Shown piece by piece: positions 24,863-34,523 of a stretch of DNA of 64,000 nt (position 1 is its first letter; each line of letters opens with the position of its first letter). Below the pieces are notes generated by a model. It saw only the letters and a program-made list of their open reading frames with translations. It did no database searches and was not told the origin of the DNA. A program made the translations under genes and the position numbers. The DNA is from CAIKMD01 sp963729935 (GTDB lineage: Bacteria; Pseudomonadota; Alphaproteobacteria; ATCC43930; CGMCC-115725): NCBI GenBank assembly GCA_963729935.1, contig CAVSPW010000005.1, forward strand, positions 372,001 to 436,000, read 5' to 3'.

Positions 24863-26761
24863 ATGGCGCAAACCGCGATCGCAGACCGCCGCGCGGATGG
24901 TGGCCGTGCCAAACCTCGGCAAAATCTGCTGATCGGTGCGCTGGGAGTCGTTTACGGCGACATCGGCACCTCGCCGCTTTACACCGTGAAGCAATGCTTT
25001 CAGGCCTTGGGCGGGGTTACCTCGTCCTCGGTCTATGGCGTGCTGTCGCTGATCACTTGGTCGCTCATCATCGTGGTGACGCTGAAATACATCACCGTGA
25101 TCATGCGCGCGGACAACCGCGGCGAAGGCGGCGTCCTGGCTCTCACCGCGCTGGCTTTGCGCGTGCCGCGCGCCGGCACCAAGCTTCATTGGTGGATCAT
25201 GGCCGCCGGCCTCCTCGGCGCCGCACTTTTCTATGGCGACGGGGTGATCACGCCGGCGATCTCAGTCCTGAGCGCGGTCGAGGGCCTCAAAGTCGCCACG
25301 CCCTTCTTCGATCCTTTCGTCATCCCGTTGACGCTCGGAATCCTCTTTGCCCTCTTTTTGATGCAGCACCGCGGCACCGGCCGCATGGGAAGCTTTTTTG
25401 GTCCGATCACCGCCGTATGGTTCCTTGTCATCGGCGGCTTGGGGGCGGCCGAGCTGATCAAGCAGCCGGAAATCCTCCTCGCCCTCAACCCGATTTACGG
25501 CTTCCGCCTCCTGTTCAAAGACCCGATCGCGGGCGTCGCCTTGCTCGGTGCCGTCGTGCTGGCGGTGACGGGCGCGGAGGCGCTTTACGCCGATATGGGA
25601 CATTTCGGGAAACGGCCCATTCGCATCGCATGGCTGTCTTTGGTGTTTCCGGCCTTGTTGCTCAATTACTTCGGTCAGGGCGCGTTGCTCTTGCACGACG
25701 CCCGCGCGCTTGAGAACCCGTTCTATCACCTCGTCCCGAGCTGGGGCCTCTATCCGCTGGTCGCGCTCGCCGCGATGGCGACCGTGATCGCCTCGCAAGC
25801 CGTCATCTCCGGCGCCTTCTCGATCACGCGCCAAGCCGTGTTGCTGGGCTATCTGCCGCGTTTCGAGATCAAGCATACGTCAGAGGAGGAGATCGGCCAG
25901 ATCTACGTTCCGAAGGTCAATCTCTTCCTGTTGATCGCCGTCGTCGCTCTGGTTCTGGGCTTCCGGAGTTCGGACAGCTTGGGCTCCGCCTACGGCATCG
26001 CGGTCACGGGAACGATGTCGCTGACGACCCTGCTGGCGTTCCTCTATATGGTTGGAAGCGTCGGCTGGAACAAATGGATCGCGATCCCGGTCTTCGCCGT
26101 CTTTCTGACCGTCGATCTCGCGTTCTTTTCTGCGAACATGTTGAAGATCTACGACGGCGGCTGGTTTCCGCTGACGGTCGCCGCCATTATCTTCACGCTG
26201 ATGCTCACCTGGCTGCGGGGGCGCGAGGCGCTGCTGGCCGAGCGCTGGCGCGGCGCGCTGCCGCTCGAGACCTTCCTGGCGACGGTGAAGCCCGGTCATC
26301 CGCCGCGCGTGCCGGGAACCGGCATCTTCATGGTCCCGAACGACCTCATCGTGCCGAGCGCTTTGCTGCACAATCTCAAGCACAACCACGTGCTGCACGA
26401 ACGCGTGGTGCTCATGAAGGTCGTAACCCAGGACATTCCGCATGTCGGCGACGATCTGCGCCTCGACGTCAAGCATCTCGACCACAATTTCCACGTCGTC
26501 GAGGTCAATTACGGCTTCATGGACGAACCCAATATTCCGCGCGCGCTCGCTCAGCTTCGCCTGATGCAGTTCCGTTTCAATTTGCTCGATACGTCCTTCT
26601 TCGTCGGCCGCGAGAAAGTGGTTCTGCGCTCGGGCACCGGTTTCTGGCACTGGCGCAAGCGGCTCTTCATCTTCATGCACCGCACGATGATGAGCGCGAC
26701 CGAGTATTTCCGCATTCCGACCAATCGCGTGGTGGAGCTGGGCGGCCAGGTCGAGATCTGA
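24863..26761 (+). CDS. kup: Low-affinity potassium transport system protein Kup
   Basis: KUP/HAK/KT-family potassium:proton symporter, about 632 residues. From the ATG at 24863 (AAGGA upstream), the family signature GALGVVYGDIGTSPLYTVKQ starts around residue 23. A dozen hydrophobic segments follow, including ALFYGDGVITPAISVLSA and LNYFGQGALLLHD. The C-terminal cytoplasmic domain contains RVPGTGIFMVPND. Full length and intact. Single-gene unit, convergent with the MBL hydrolase gene downstream. Confidence 0.96.
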   Translation: MAQTAIADRRADGGRAKPRQNLLIGALGVVYGDIGTSPLYTVKQCFQALGGVTSSSVYGVLSLITWSLIIVVTLKYITVIMRADNRGEGGVLALTALALRVPRAGTKLHWWIMAAGLLGAALFYGDGVITPAISVLSAVEGLKVATPFFDPFVIPLTLGILFALFLMQHRGTGRMGSFFGPITAVWFLVIGGLGAAELIKQPEILLALNPIYGFRLLFKDPIAGVALLGAVVLAVTGAEALYADMGHFGKRPIRIAWLSLVFPALLLNYFGQGALLLHDARALENPFYHLVPSWGLYPLVALAAMATVIASQAVISGAFSITRQAVLLGYLPRFEIKHTSEEEIGQIYVPKVNLFLLIAVVALVLGFRSSDSLGSAYGIAVTGTMSLTTLLAFLYMVGSVGWNKWIAIPVFAVFLTVDLAFFSANMLKIYDGGWFPLTVAAIIFTLMLTWLRGREALLAERWRGALPLETFLATVKPGHPPRVPGTGIFMVPNDLIVPSALLHNLKHNHVLHERVVLMKVVTQDIPHVGDDLRLDVKHLDHNFHVVEVNYGFMDEPNIPRALAQLRLMQFRFNLLDTSFFVGREKVVLRSGTGFWHWRKRLFIFMHRTMMSATEYFRIPTNRVVELGGQVEI

Positions 26762-26887
26762 TTCGATCGCCGGCGCGCGGCACGTGACCGTTATCGTGGC
26801 CGAACCCTGTCGCCAGAGGCGCGTTCGCGCGCGTCGGTCTGCGGCGGACCAACGGCACGACAACCGCGGCCGCACGACCCCGCTCGC

Positions 26888-27898
26888 TTATACGCCGAAG
26901 GTGAACCGGCTGCCGAGATTGGAGGCGACGATCCGGTCGGGCATGCGGCGGCGCATCGCGGCGATGAAATTGGCGCCGGTGCAATGCATCGGCACCACCA
27001 CGTCGGGTTTGAGCGCCTCGAGCTCGTCGATCGTGTGCTCGATGTAATCGGGCTTCGACGCGGTTAGGTGGAAGCCGCCGATGACGGCATGGAGCCTGTC
27101 CGTCTTCGCCACCGCCATCGCCGTCTTCACCGAATTGATGATCCCGGCATGGCCGCAGGAAGAGATCACCACGAGGCCGCGGCCCTGCACGATGTAGCAA
27201 GTCGCATGCTCCTCGGGATGCTGATCCTTTAACAGCTCGCCGCGCCGCTCCGCCGCGGTGAAGTGGTCCTCGCTTTCGACCCAGGTTCCGCCGGTGATGG
27301 TCTCGAAGGAGCCCCGCTCGATATAGCCGCTGGTGAAGCCGCCCTCGAGCGCCTGAGGCGCGCCGCAGCAGACGGGCGCGACCTTCTGCGCCGTGAGGGC
27401 GATGCGGTCGAGCGCTCCCCAGGACACGGTGCCGCCCTCCGGCCCTTCCTTCAGCCATTTTTCGCGAAAGACATTGTCGGCACCGACGAAGAGCGAGAGA
27501 TCCTCGCGCATATGTGCGCGGTGCTCGACCACGAAGCCCTCCAGCCCGCCGTAATGATCGCGATGGCCGTGGCTCAGGATCAGGCCATTGAGTTTGGTCG
27601 GATCGATATCGAGCAGGCCGAAATTGCGGTTGAGGATTTCGGGGGTGTAGCCGAAATCCAGGAGATACTGCGCCTTCGCGCCGCCTTTGACCGATTCGAG
27701 ATGGAGCGAGAGCCCCCACTCGCCCGCAAGCGTGCTCATCTGCCGCCCGGGGATCGATCCCACATGCTCGATGGCGACGACGGGATGGCTCGCCTTGGGC
27801 AGGAAGCGCTCGTAATGCGAGTCGACGACGACGCGAACCGAGAGCCGGTCCACCACCGGCGCGGCGAAAGGCGTTTGTCGATCGGCGTTCGGGCTCAT
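26888..27898 (-). CDS. MBL-fold metallo-hydrolase
   Basis: Metallo-beta-lactamase-fold protein, 336 residues, of the group annotated near beta-ribofuranosylaminobenzene 5'-phosphate synthase-like proteins. The metal motif LILSHGHRDHYGGLEG (HxHxDH) is complete. Later ligands are suggested by SSCGHAGIIN and IGGFHL, and a final MHCTG. The ATG at 27898 has AAAGGATGG upstream. A TTG at 27916 is less likely. It is followed in the same direction by no gene within 100 bp. Substrate unknown. Confidence 0.88.
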   Translation of the reverse strand: MSPNADRQTPFAAPVVDRLSVRVVVDSHYERFLPKASHPVVAIEHVGSIPGRQMSTLAGEWGLSLHLESVKGGAKAQYLLDFGYTPEILNRNFGLLDIDPTKLNGLILSHGHRDHYGGLEGFVVEHRAHMREDLSLFVGADNVFREKWLKEGPEGGTVSWGALDRIALTAQKVAPVCCGAPQALEGGFTSGYIERGSFETITGGTWVESEDHFTAAERRGELLKDQHPEEHATCYIVQGRGLVVISSCGHAGIINSVKTAMAVAKTDRLHAVIGGFHLTASKPDYIEHTIDELEALKPDVVVPMHCTGANFIAAMRRRMPDRIVASNLGSRFTFGV

Positions 27899-27947
27899 TT
27901 CATTCCATCCTTTCAAGGGGCGTCGCGCTCGAGCGCGACGCCTTCAA

Positions 27948-29354
27948 TCAAACAAGTCGCGCCGCTTTGCTCGCGGCCTCGGCCAGAAAATCCTCGACCC
28001 GATCCATCCCGACGTCAATCTGACTTTGCGGCCCGCTCAACACGTGGCGGTTGCGGGCGACGGTCATCGCGGGATCGGTCGTCGTCATCGTCTCGAGGAA
28101 ATGGCTGAGGCCGAGCAGGGCCTGCTGCTGATCGGAGAGCGTCGCCGGCACCGGCACTTGCGCCTGGAGCGGGAGCGCGCCCGCCGGCATCGCGGGGATG
28201 GTCGCAGGCGCATCGTCGCGCGCCCGCTCGCCGATCGCCAAGGCGAAGCTGTTGGCTTGGCCGGTGCGCGCACCCAACGGCCCTAAACGCCATTTGTCGC
28301 TCACATAGCGCAGCAGACTGGTGTGATCGAATTCGGTATTCAACACCCCGCGCCCGACATAGGGCGAGACCAGAATCGCCGGCACGCGCACGCCGAGCTG
28401 ATCGAAGGTGAATTCGCTGTGGTGATTGTCCGGGGCGACGGTCTTGGGCGGGTGCACGTGATCGTAGAAACCGCCGTGCTCGTCATAGACCACGAGAAGC
28501 AAGGTCGACTTCCACAATGGATCATTGGCGCGGATCGCGTTGTAGACTTCGGCAATCAAGCTCTCGCCGCTCATCACGTCATAGGGCGGATGGTCGTCAT
28601 TGGCGCCCGGGTGATTGTAGGCCGGCTCGATGAAGCAGAATTGGGGGAAATTCTCTTCCTCGTCCGCCGCGTCGGCGAAGAAATTCTGGAATTTGCGATA
28701 GCGGAACGCGTTCCCGGGCTCGAGCTGGTGGACGAGCACGAGCGATTGCGGCACGTCGCCGTAATAGATGCGCCAGCTGATCTTCTGCGCGTTGAGGCGA
28801 TCATAGAGCGTCGCCTGGTCGTACCAATGCCAGTTCAGATTGAAGACGCTATCCGGCATCGTCACCTTGCCGAGCGAGGTGCCGCTATGGATGAAAAGCC
28901 GGTTCGGCCAAGTCGGACCCGGCAGCGACGAAAACCAGCGGTCGCAAACGGTGAAATTCTCGGCGAGCGCATGCAGGGCCGGCAAGGTCCCGCGCTCGTG
29001 ATATTTCATTACTTCGCTCAATTCCGCCGGCGTCGCGGTCGGGAAGAATCCCTGATAATTCGTCACGAACCCGCTCATCGCGCCGTCGGCCATCTGCGCG
29101 ATGACGCTGGTGCATTCGTGATTGGGGTCTTTCCCGATCTGGCGCAGAGCACCGGGCAGCTGCGGGTAGAGATTGCCGGCATGGTCCCGATTGCTGCGCG
29201 CGCCGGCGGCCGGGATGCCATCGACATCCGGATAAACGCTCTGCTGCAAGTAGCCCAGCATGTGGTCGAAGGAACGATTTTCCATCATCAGCACGACGAC
29301 ATGCTTGATCGGATCTTTGGCGGCGGCGGAAGCGGCATCGTGCGGCGGGCTCAT
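27948..29354 (-). CDS. Phosphoesterase (phospholipase C / acid phosphatase family)
   Basis: Alkaline-phosphatase-superfamily phosphoesterase (PF04185 type), about 468 residues. It shows the diagnostic HVVVLMMENRSFDHMLGYL at the N-terminus, GFVTNYQG, WPNRLFIHSGTS, and LLLVVYDEHGGFYDHVHPP followed by GVRVPAILVSPY and EFDHTSLLRYV, which supply metal ligands. There is no Tat or Sec signal, which is unusual because many relatives are exported. The ATG at 29354 is my preferred start, with a TTG at 29414 possible. It lies upstream of, and in the same direction as, the MBL gene. Confidence 0.9.
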   Translation of the reverse strand: MSPPHDAASAAAKDPIKHVVVLMMENRSFDHMLGYLQQSVYPDVDGIPAAGARSNRDHAGNLYPQLPGALRQIGKDPNHECTSVIAQMADGAMSGFVTNYQGFFPTATPAELSEVMKYHERGTLPALHALAENFTVCDRWFSSLPGPTWPNRLFIHSGTSLGKVTMPDSVFNLNWHWYDQATLYDRLNAQKISWRIYYGDVPQSLVLVHQLEPGNAFRYRKFQNFFADAADEEENFPQFCFIEPAYNHPGANDDHPPYDVMSGESLIAEVYNAIRANDPLWKSTLLLVVYDEHGGFYDHVHPPKTVAPDNHHSEFTFDQLGVRVPAILVSPYVGRGVLNTEFDHTSLLRYVSDKWRLGPLGARTGQANSFALAIGERARDDAPATIPAMPAGALPLQAQVPVPATLSDQQQALLGLSHFLETMTTTDPAMTVARNRHVLSGPQSQIDVGMDRVEDFLAEAASKAARLV

Positions 29355-29467
29355 CGCTTGCACCTGAGCGGCAATGGGGGACGGGCAATCATGGTCGATT
29401 CGGTTCGCGTCCAAGTCAAGCGGTGAAACCGATGCATGGGGCGGTCGAACGCGCTATATAAAGGCCT

Positions 29468-29659
29468 ATGCAATACGCCCTCCCCGCGATGGTCGTCCTC
29501 GCCATGCTGGCGACGCTCGGCACCCTGCTGCTCGGCATCATTTCGATGGCCAAGGGCGGCAATCCTCAACGCTCGAACAAGCTGATGCGCTCGCGCGTCT
29601 TGTTGCAGGGCGTGGCGCTGCTCCTCTTCGTGATCTTCATGCTGATCTACCGGCGCTGA
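29468..29659 (+). CDS. Twin-transmembrane, HIG1-like small protein
   Basis: 63 residues with two hydrophobic segments flanking a basic loop, KGGNPQRSNKLMRSRVLLQG. The loop resembles the bacterial twin-transmembrane/HIG1-type family, linked in other organisms to respiratory complexes. It directly precedes the cobalamin adenosyltransferase gene, an order common in alphaproteobacteria. AAAGG precedes the ATG. The family assignment rests on the loop motif and topology. Confidence 0.8.
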   Translation: MQYALPAMVVLAMLATLGTLLLGIISMAKGGNPQRSNKLMRSRVLLQGVALLLFVIFMLIYRR

Positions 29660-29670
29660 GCGGAAGCCCG

Positions 29671-30231
29671 ATGGTTCGCCTCACCCGTATCTATACGAAG
29701 GGCGGCGATCAGGGCGAGACCTCGCTCGGGGACGGCTCGCGCGTCAAGAAGCAATCCCTGCGGGTCGAGGCCTTCGGGACGGTCGATGAAGCCAATGCGA
29801 CGATCGGTTTGGCGCGGCTCCATGCCGAGGGCGAGGCGCTCGACATGCTCGCGCGCATCCAGCACGATCTTTTCGATCTCGGCGCCGATCTCTGCACCCC
29901 GCAAGAGGGCGAGCGCGGCGCCAAAGCCTTGCGGATCGTGCCCGCGCAGGTCGAGCGCTTGGAGCGCGAGATCGATCGCATGAACGCCGACCTCGCGCCG
30001 CTCGATTCCTTTATTCTGCCGGGCGGAACGCCGCTCGCGGCCGCGCTGCACCTGGCGCGGACGGTGACGCGCCGCGCCGAGCGCCTGGCCGCCGCCTTGC
30101 TGGCCGCCGAGCGGGTCAATCCCGAGGCGCTCAAGTATTTGAACCGGCTATCGGATCACCTCTTCGTCCTCAGTCGCGTCGCGAACCGCGCCGCCGGCGA
30201 CATTCTGTGGCGTCCCGGCGTTAATCGCTGA
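29671..30231 (+). CDS. ATP:cob(I)alamin adenosyltransferase (PduO type)
   Basis: Converts cob(I)alamin to adenosylcobalamin. The 186-residue protein starts RLTRIYTKGGDQGETSLGDG, the ATP-binding N-terminus of PduO-type enzymes. It also has FGTVDEANATIGLAR, IQHDLFDLGADL and a late RTVTRRAERL...YLNRLSDHLFVLSR signature. Start ATG at 29671 with GGAAG upstream, 11 bp after the small membrane protein. Adenosylcobalamin would serve mutases such as methylmalonyl-CoA mutase, encoded elsewhere. Confidence 0.95.
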   Translation: MVRLTRIYTKGGDQGETSLGDGSRVKKQSLRVEAFGTVDEANATIGLARLHAEGEALDMLARIQHDLFDLGADLCTPQEGERGAKALRIVPAQVERLEREIDRMNADLAPLDSFILPGGTPLAAALHLARTVTRRAERLAAALLAAERVNPEALKYLNRLSDHLFVLSRVANRAAGDILWRPGVNR

Positions 30232-30334
30232 CACGGGCGCTGCGGCCGGGCCGTCTGCGCCGGTCAGGAAAGGCTTGCCTTCCCTTTGTGCAGGTGCAAC
30301 ATTTCGCCCGCGTTGCAACCACCCCCATCGGCGC

Positions 30335-31084
30335 ATGAAGGTCCTGGTCGCGGTCAAGCGGGTCATCGACTACAACGTCAAAATCCGCGTGAAGGCGGAC
30401 AAGACGGGCGTTGAAACCGCCAATGTGAAGATGTCGATGAACCCCTTCGACGAGATCGCCGTCGAAGAGGCAATCCGTCTGAAAGAGGCCGGCGCGGTCA
30501 CGGAGATCGTCGCGGTCTCGATGGGCCCGCAAGCTTGCCAGGAGACCATCCGCACGGCCTTGGCGATGGGCGCCGATCGCGGCATTCATGTTCTCACGGA
30601 TCAGCCGCTCGAGCCGCTGGCGGTGGCGAAGCTCCTGAAGGCGATCGCCGCCAAGGAGGCGCCGCAATTGGTGATCCTCGGCAAACAGGCGATCGACGAT
30701 GATTGCAACCAGACCGGACAGATGCTCGCCGCGCTGATGGGCTGGCCGCAGGCGACCTTCGCCTCGAAGCTCCAGCTTGGGCCGGACGAGGCGCGGGTCA
30801 CGCGCGAGGTCGATGGCGGCTTGGAGACGGTGGCGGTGAAACTGCCGGCGGTGATGACGACCGATCTGCGTTTGAACGAGCCGCGCTATGCCTCGCTCCC
30901 CAATATCATGAAGGCGAAGAAAAAGACGATCGAACAGACGACGCCCGATTCGCTCGGCGTCGATATCCGGCCGCGGCTCGTCACGATCGAAGTGAACGAG
31001 CCCGCCAAGCGCGCCGGCGGGCGCAAGCTCGGCTCGGTCGCGGAACTGGTCGAGGCGCTGATGACCGAGGCGCAAGTGATCTGA
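30335..31084 (+). CDS. etfB: Electron transfer flavoprotein, beta subunit
   Basis: 249-residue EtfB beginning MKVLVAVKRVIDYNVKIRVK, with the family segment NPFDEIAVEEAIRLKEAG and the GKQAIDDDCNQTGQMLA stretch near residue 120. The C-terminus carries AKKKTIEQ, part of the recognition loop. With EtfA it accepts electrons from acyl-CoA dehydrogenases and passes them to ETF-ubiquinone oxidoreductase. Its stop overlaps the etfA start by one base. Confidence 0.96.
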   Translation: MKVLVAVKRVIDYNVKIRVKADKTGVETANVKMSMNPFDEIAVEEAIRLKEAGAVTEIVAVSMGPQACQETIRTALAMGADRGIHVLTDQPLEPLAVAKLLKAIAAKEAPQLVILGKQAIDDDCNQTGQMLAALMGWPQATFASKLQLGPDEARVTREVDGGLETVAVKLPAVMTTDLRLNEPRYASLPNIMKAKKKTIEQTTPDSLGVDIRPRLVTIEVNEPAKRAGGRKLGSVAELVEALMTEAQVI

Positions 31085-32034
31085 TGGCCAGCCTCGTTGT
31101 CGCCGAGCACGACAATCAGCGCTTGAAAGGCGCGACGTTCCACACGCTTTCCGCCGCGCGCGCGCTGGGCGGCGAGGTCCATCTGCTGGTCGCGGGCGCG
31201 TCTTGCGGCGCCGTCGGCGAGGAAGCCGCGAAACTCGAGGGCGTCGCCAAAGTGCTGCTCGCCGAGGCGCAAGCGCTCGAGCATCCCTCGGCCGAGGATC
31301 TGGCGGCGCTCGTCTTGAGCCTCGCCAAGCCCTATGGCCACCTCGTCGCACCGGCGACGACTTTCGGCAAGAATTTCATGCCGCGCGTCGCGGCGCTCTT
31401 GGACGTTCAGCAAATCTCCGATATTTCGGCGGTGATCGCGCCCGACACTTTCGAGCGCCCGATCTATGCCGGCAACGCGATCGCGCGCGTGCAGTCGCGC
31501 GACGCGGTCAAGGTCATCACCGTGCGCGGCACCGCGTTTCCGGCCGCGAAGCCGGGTAGCGCGCAAGCGCCGATCGAGACGGTCGCGGCGCCCGCTCCGA
31601 GCGCGCTATCGCGCTTCGCCGGGGCGGAGATCGCGCAGCTCGCGCGGCCGGAGCTGACCGCGGCGCGGATCATCGTCTCGGGCGGCCGCGGCATGCAATC
31701 GGGCGAGAATTTCAAGATCCTCGAACAGCTCGCCGACCGTTTGGGCGCCGCCGTCGGCGCGTCGCGGGCCGCGGTCGATGCGGGCTTCGTGCCGAATGAT
31801 TATCAGGTCGGACAAACCGGCAAGATCGTCGCGCCCGAGCTTTACATCGCGGTCGGGATTTCGGGCGCGATCCAGCATCTGGCCGGCATGAAGGACTCGA
31901 AAATCATCGTCGCCATCAACAAGGACGAGGAAGCGCCCATCTTCCAGATCGCCGATTACGGCATCGTCGGCGATCTGTTCCAGATCGTGCCCGCGCTCGA
32001 AGCGGAGCTGGCGAAAAAACTCGCCAACCGCTGA
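31084..32034 (+). CDS. etfA: Electron transfer flavoprotein, alpha subunit
   Basis: 316-residue EtfA. The C-terminal FAD domain is clear: IIVSGGRGMQSGENFKILEQ, VGQTGKIVAPELYIAVGISG and HLAGMKDSKIIVAINKDEEA. The N-terminal domain begins SLVVAEHDNQRLKGAT. Coupled to etfB by a one-base overlap and followed by 3-hydroxybutyryl-CoA dehydrogenase, consistent with fatty acid or polyhydroxybutyrate metabolism. Confidence 0.96.
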   Translation: MASLVVAEHDNQRLKGATFHTLSAARALGGEVHLLVAGASCGAVGEEAAKLEGVAKVLLAEAQALEHPSAEDLAALVLSLAKPYGHLVAPATTFGKNFMPRVAALLDVQQISDISAVIAPDTFERPIYAGNAIARVQSRDAVKVITVRGTAFPAAKPGSAQAPIETVAAPAPSALSRFAGAEIAQLARPELTAARIIVSGGRGMQSGENFKILEQLADRLGAAVGASRAAVDAGFVPNDYQVGQTGKIVAPELYIAVGISGAIQHLAGMKDSKIIVAINKDEEAPIFQIADYGIVGDLFQIVPALEAELAKKLANR

Positions 32035-32072
32035 CCGGCGCGCAACCCCAGATGGCAAGGCAGGGCAATCCC

Positions 32073-32966
32073 ATGGCAACAGCAGCAACGACGTCCATCC
32101 ATTCCGTCGGCATCATCGGCGCGGGACAGATGGGCAACGGCATCGCCCATGTCTGCGCGCTCGCCGGCTACGAGGTGAGCATCGCCGACATCAGCAAGGA
32201 CGTGCTGGACCGCGCGATTACCACCATCGACCACAACATCGCGCGCCAGGTCGCGCGCGGCCGCGTCACCGAAGAAGACAAGCTGGCGGCGATGAAGCGC
32301 ATTCGCACCGCCACGGATTACGGCATCTTCGATCAATGCGATTTCGTGATCGAGGCCGCGACCGAACGCGAAGAGCTGAAACGCGATATCTTCAAGAAAC
32401 TCGTGCCGCATTTGAAGCCGTCGGCCATCATCGCGAGCAACACCTCGTCGATCTCGATCACGCGGCTCGCCGCGGTGACCGACCGGCCGGAACACTTCAT
32501 CGGCATGCATTTCATGAATCCCGTGCCGGTGATGACGCTCGTCGAGGTGATCCGCGGCATCGCGACCGACGAGCCGACCTTTCAAACCGTGCGCGATCTC
32601 TCGTTGAAGCTCGGCAAGACCCCGGTCGCGGCCGAGGATTTTCCCGCCTTCATCGTCAACCGCATCCTGCTGCCGATGATCAACGAGGCGGTCTACACCT
32701 TGCACGAGGGCGTGGGTTCGGTCGAGGCGATCGACACGGCGATGCATCTGGGCGCCAATCATCCGATGGGACCGCTGGCCTTGGCCGATTTCATCGGTCT
32801 CGACACCTGCCTTTCGGTGATGCAGGTGCTCTACGAAGGCTTGGCCAATTCGAAATACCGGCCTTGTCCGCTGCTGGTCAAATATGTCGAGGCCGGCTGG
32901 CTCGGCCGCAAATCCGGGCGCGGCTTCTACGATTACCGCGGCGAAAAGCCGGTGCCCACGCGGTAA
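32073..32966 (+). CDS. 3-hydroxybutyryl-CoA dehydrogenase
   Basis: NAD(P)-dependent dehydrogenase interconverting acetoacetyl-CoA and 3-hydroxybutyryl-CoA, 297 residues. It has the Rossmann motif VGIIGAGQMGNGIAHVCALA, then IASNTSSISITRLAA and the catalytic signature HFMNPVPVMTLVEVI. The C-terminal domain has GFIVNR-like FPAFIVNRILLPMINEA and ends KSGRGFYDY. The ATG at 32073 follows a GGCAGGG stretch; an ATG at 32052 lacks a ribosome site. A hairpin follows the stop. Confidence 0.95.
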   Translation: MATAATTSIHSVGIIGAGQMGNGIAHVCALAGYEVSIADISKDVLDRAITTIDHNIARQVARGRVTEEDKLAAMKRIRTATDYGIFDQCDFVIEAATEREELKRDIFKKLVPHLKPSAIIASNTSSISITRLAAVTDRPEHFIGMHFMNPVPVMTLVEVIRGIATDEPTFQTVRDLSLKLGKTPVAAEDFPAFIVNRILLPMINEAVYTLHEGVGSVEAIDTAMHLGANHPMGPLALADFIGLDTCLSVMQVLYEGLANSKYRPCPLLVKYVEAGWLGRKSGRGFYDYRGEKPVPTR

Positions 32967-32982
32967 ATCCTTCGCGCGGGAC

Positions 32983-33010
32983 GTGGCGGCGACGCCACCC
33001 CTTTCTTTCC
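32983..33010 (+). terminator. Hairpin terminator after 3-hydroxybutyryl-CoA dehydrogenase
   Basis: A perfect stem GTGGCG-GCGA-CGCCAC (32983-32998) is followed by a pyrimidine-rich run containing two T triplets. It lies 16 bp after the stop codon, which fits an intrinsic terminator for the etf row. Confidence 0.5.
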
Positions 33011-33068
33011 CCTCTCGCGCATGCTAGGAGGAACGGGCCAGTTGGGATGGCAGCGATGAGGTGATCGG

Positions 33069-33632
33069 TTGTCGCTCGCTCTCGATAGTTGTCCGGCGCT
33101 CGTGCTCAATGCCGACTTCCGCCCGCTGAGCTATTTTCCCTTGTCCGTCTGGCCGTGGCAGGAAACCGTCAAGGCGGTTTGTCTGGACCGGGTGCGAATC
33201 GTCTCGCACTATGACCGGGTCGTGCGCAGCCCGTCCTTCGAGATGCGGCTCCCGAGTGTCATATCCTTGAAATCTTACATCGCGATGGCGCGGCGGCCGG
33301 CCTTCACCCGGTTCAACGTCTTCCTGCGCGACCGCTTCACCTGCCAGTATTGCGGGCATGCGTTTCCGACCCATGATTTGACCTTCGATCATCTGGTGCC
33401 GCGTTCGCGCGGCGGCTGGACCACCTGGGAGAACGTCGTGACCGCCTGCTCGGGCTGCAATCTCTTGAAAGGCAGCCAGCTCCCCGAGGAGGCGAGCATG
33501 TTCCCGCGCCACTTGCCGATGCAGCCGACGACCCAGGCGCTGCGCGACAATGGCCGGGCCTTTCCGCCCAATTACCTGCATCACTCCTGGCGCGACTTCC
33601 TCTACTGGGATACCGAACTTGAAGCGCGCTGA
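33069..33632 (+). CDS. HNH endonuclease
   Basis: 187-residue HNH-family nuclease of the chromosomal type common in bacteria. Two CxxC zinc pairs (CQYCGHAF and CSGCN) bracket the catalytic motif DHLVPRSRGGWTTWENVV. It begins LDSCPALVLNADFRPLSYFP, the usual N-terminus of this group. Start is a TTG at 33069 with GAGGTGAT six bases upstream; no ATG fits. Cellular role unknown. It lies 6 bp before the Nudix gene in the same direction. Confidence 0.9.
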   Translation: MSLALDSCPALVLNADFRPLSYFPLSVWPWQETVKAVCLDRVRIVSHYDRVVRSPSFEMRLPSVISLKSYIAMARRPAFTRFNVFLRDRFTCQYCGHAFPTHDLTFDHLVPRSRGGWTTWENVVTACSGCNLLKGSQLPEEASMFPRHLPMQPTTQALRDNGRAFPPNYLHHSWRDFLYWDTELEAR

Positions 33633-33638
33633 GAGGCG

Positions 33639-34493
33639 ATGAGCCTCTTGCGCCACATTCGTCAGTGCAACGCGTGGGATCCCGCGCGCTTCGTGCCGTT
33701 CTGGCATGGCGGCGAGCGGCTGGGGCTCATCCGCAAGGCCAATGCCGAGGCGTTGCGGCGCTTTCCGAACGCCTATGCGTTCGATGATGGCGGCGTGCGG
33801 CTCCTGGTCGAGGGCGACGCCGACGCGCTCAGCACCGTAATCGAGGAGACCACCGAGCATCTCGTCGCCGAAGGGCTGGTGGCGAAATGGCGCAACGAAT
33901 TCTTCGCCGCCGCCCCGCGCTGGGGCGCCGAGCCGCATTTCCGCGTCGATCGCGGCGCCGTGCCCTTCTTCGGCATCCGCGCCTATGGCGTTCATTTGAA
34001 CGGCTATCTGCGCGACGCCAAGGGCCTGCTGAAGCTCTGGGTCGGGCGGCGCTCGCCCACCAAGGCCGTCGCGCCCAACAAGCTCGACAATCTCGTCGCC
34101 GGCGGCATCGACCACGCGCATGGGCTGTTGGAGACGCTCGTCAAGGAATGCGAGGAGGAGGCGAGCCTGCCCGCCACCCTCGCCGTCCGCTCCGTGCCGG
34201 TGGGCGCCGTCTCCTATCGCATGGCGGTCACGCACGGGCTCCGGGACGACGTGCTCTTTTGCTACGACCTCGAATTGCCGCCGGATTTTCGTCCCAAGAA
34301 CAATGACGGCGAGCTGGTCGATTTCACGCTCGAAGACGCGGCGCATGTCATCGATCTCGCGCGCGAGGGCGACGCGTTCAAGTTCAACGTCAATCTCGTG
34401 CTGATCGACTTCGCGATCCGGCACGGGCTCATCGACGCCGACGATCCCGAATATCTCGAGCTCGTCGCCGGCCTCCACCGCCCGGTGGATTAG
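33639..34493 (+). CDS. DUF4743/Nudix hydrolase family protein
   Basis: 284 residues: an N-terminal DUF4743-like half (WDPARFVPFWHGGERLGLIR) and a C-terminal Nudix domain with the box GGIDHAHGLLETLVKECEEE. Relatives include plant and fungal Nudix proteins annotated near thiamine pyrophosphokinase. The loop LWVGRRSPTKAVAPNKLDNLVAGG precedes the box as expected. Likely hydrolyses a nucleoside or thiamine diphosphate derivative; the substrate is not determined by sequence. Confidence 0.9.
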   Translation: MSLLRHIRQCNAWDPARFVPFWHGGERLGLIRKANAEALRRFPNAYAFDDGGVRLLVEGDADALSTVIEETTEHLVAEGLVAKWRNEFFAAAPRWGAEPHFRVDRGAVPFFGIRAYGVHLNGYLRDAKGLLKLWVGRRSPTKAVAPNKLDNLVAGGIDHAHGLLETLVKECEEEASLPATLAVRSVPVGAVSYRMAVTHGLRDDVLFCYDLELPPDFRPKNNDGELVDFTLEDAAHVIDLAREGDAFKFNVNLVLIDFAIRHGLIDADDPEYLELVAGLHRPVD

Positions 34494-34523
34494 GGGCGCT
34501 CCCCGGCCGCTTCATAAGCGCTT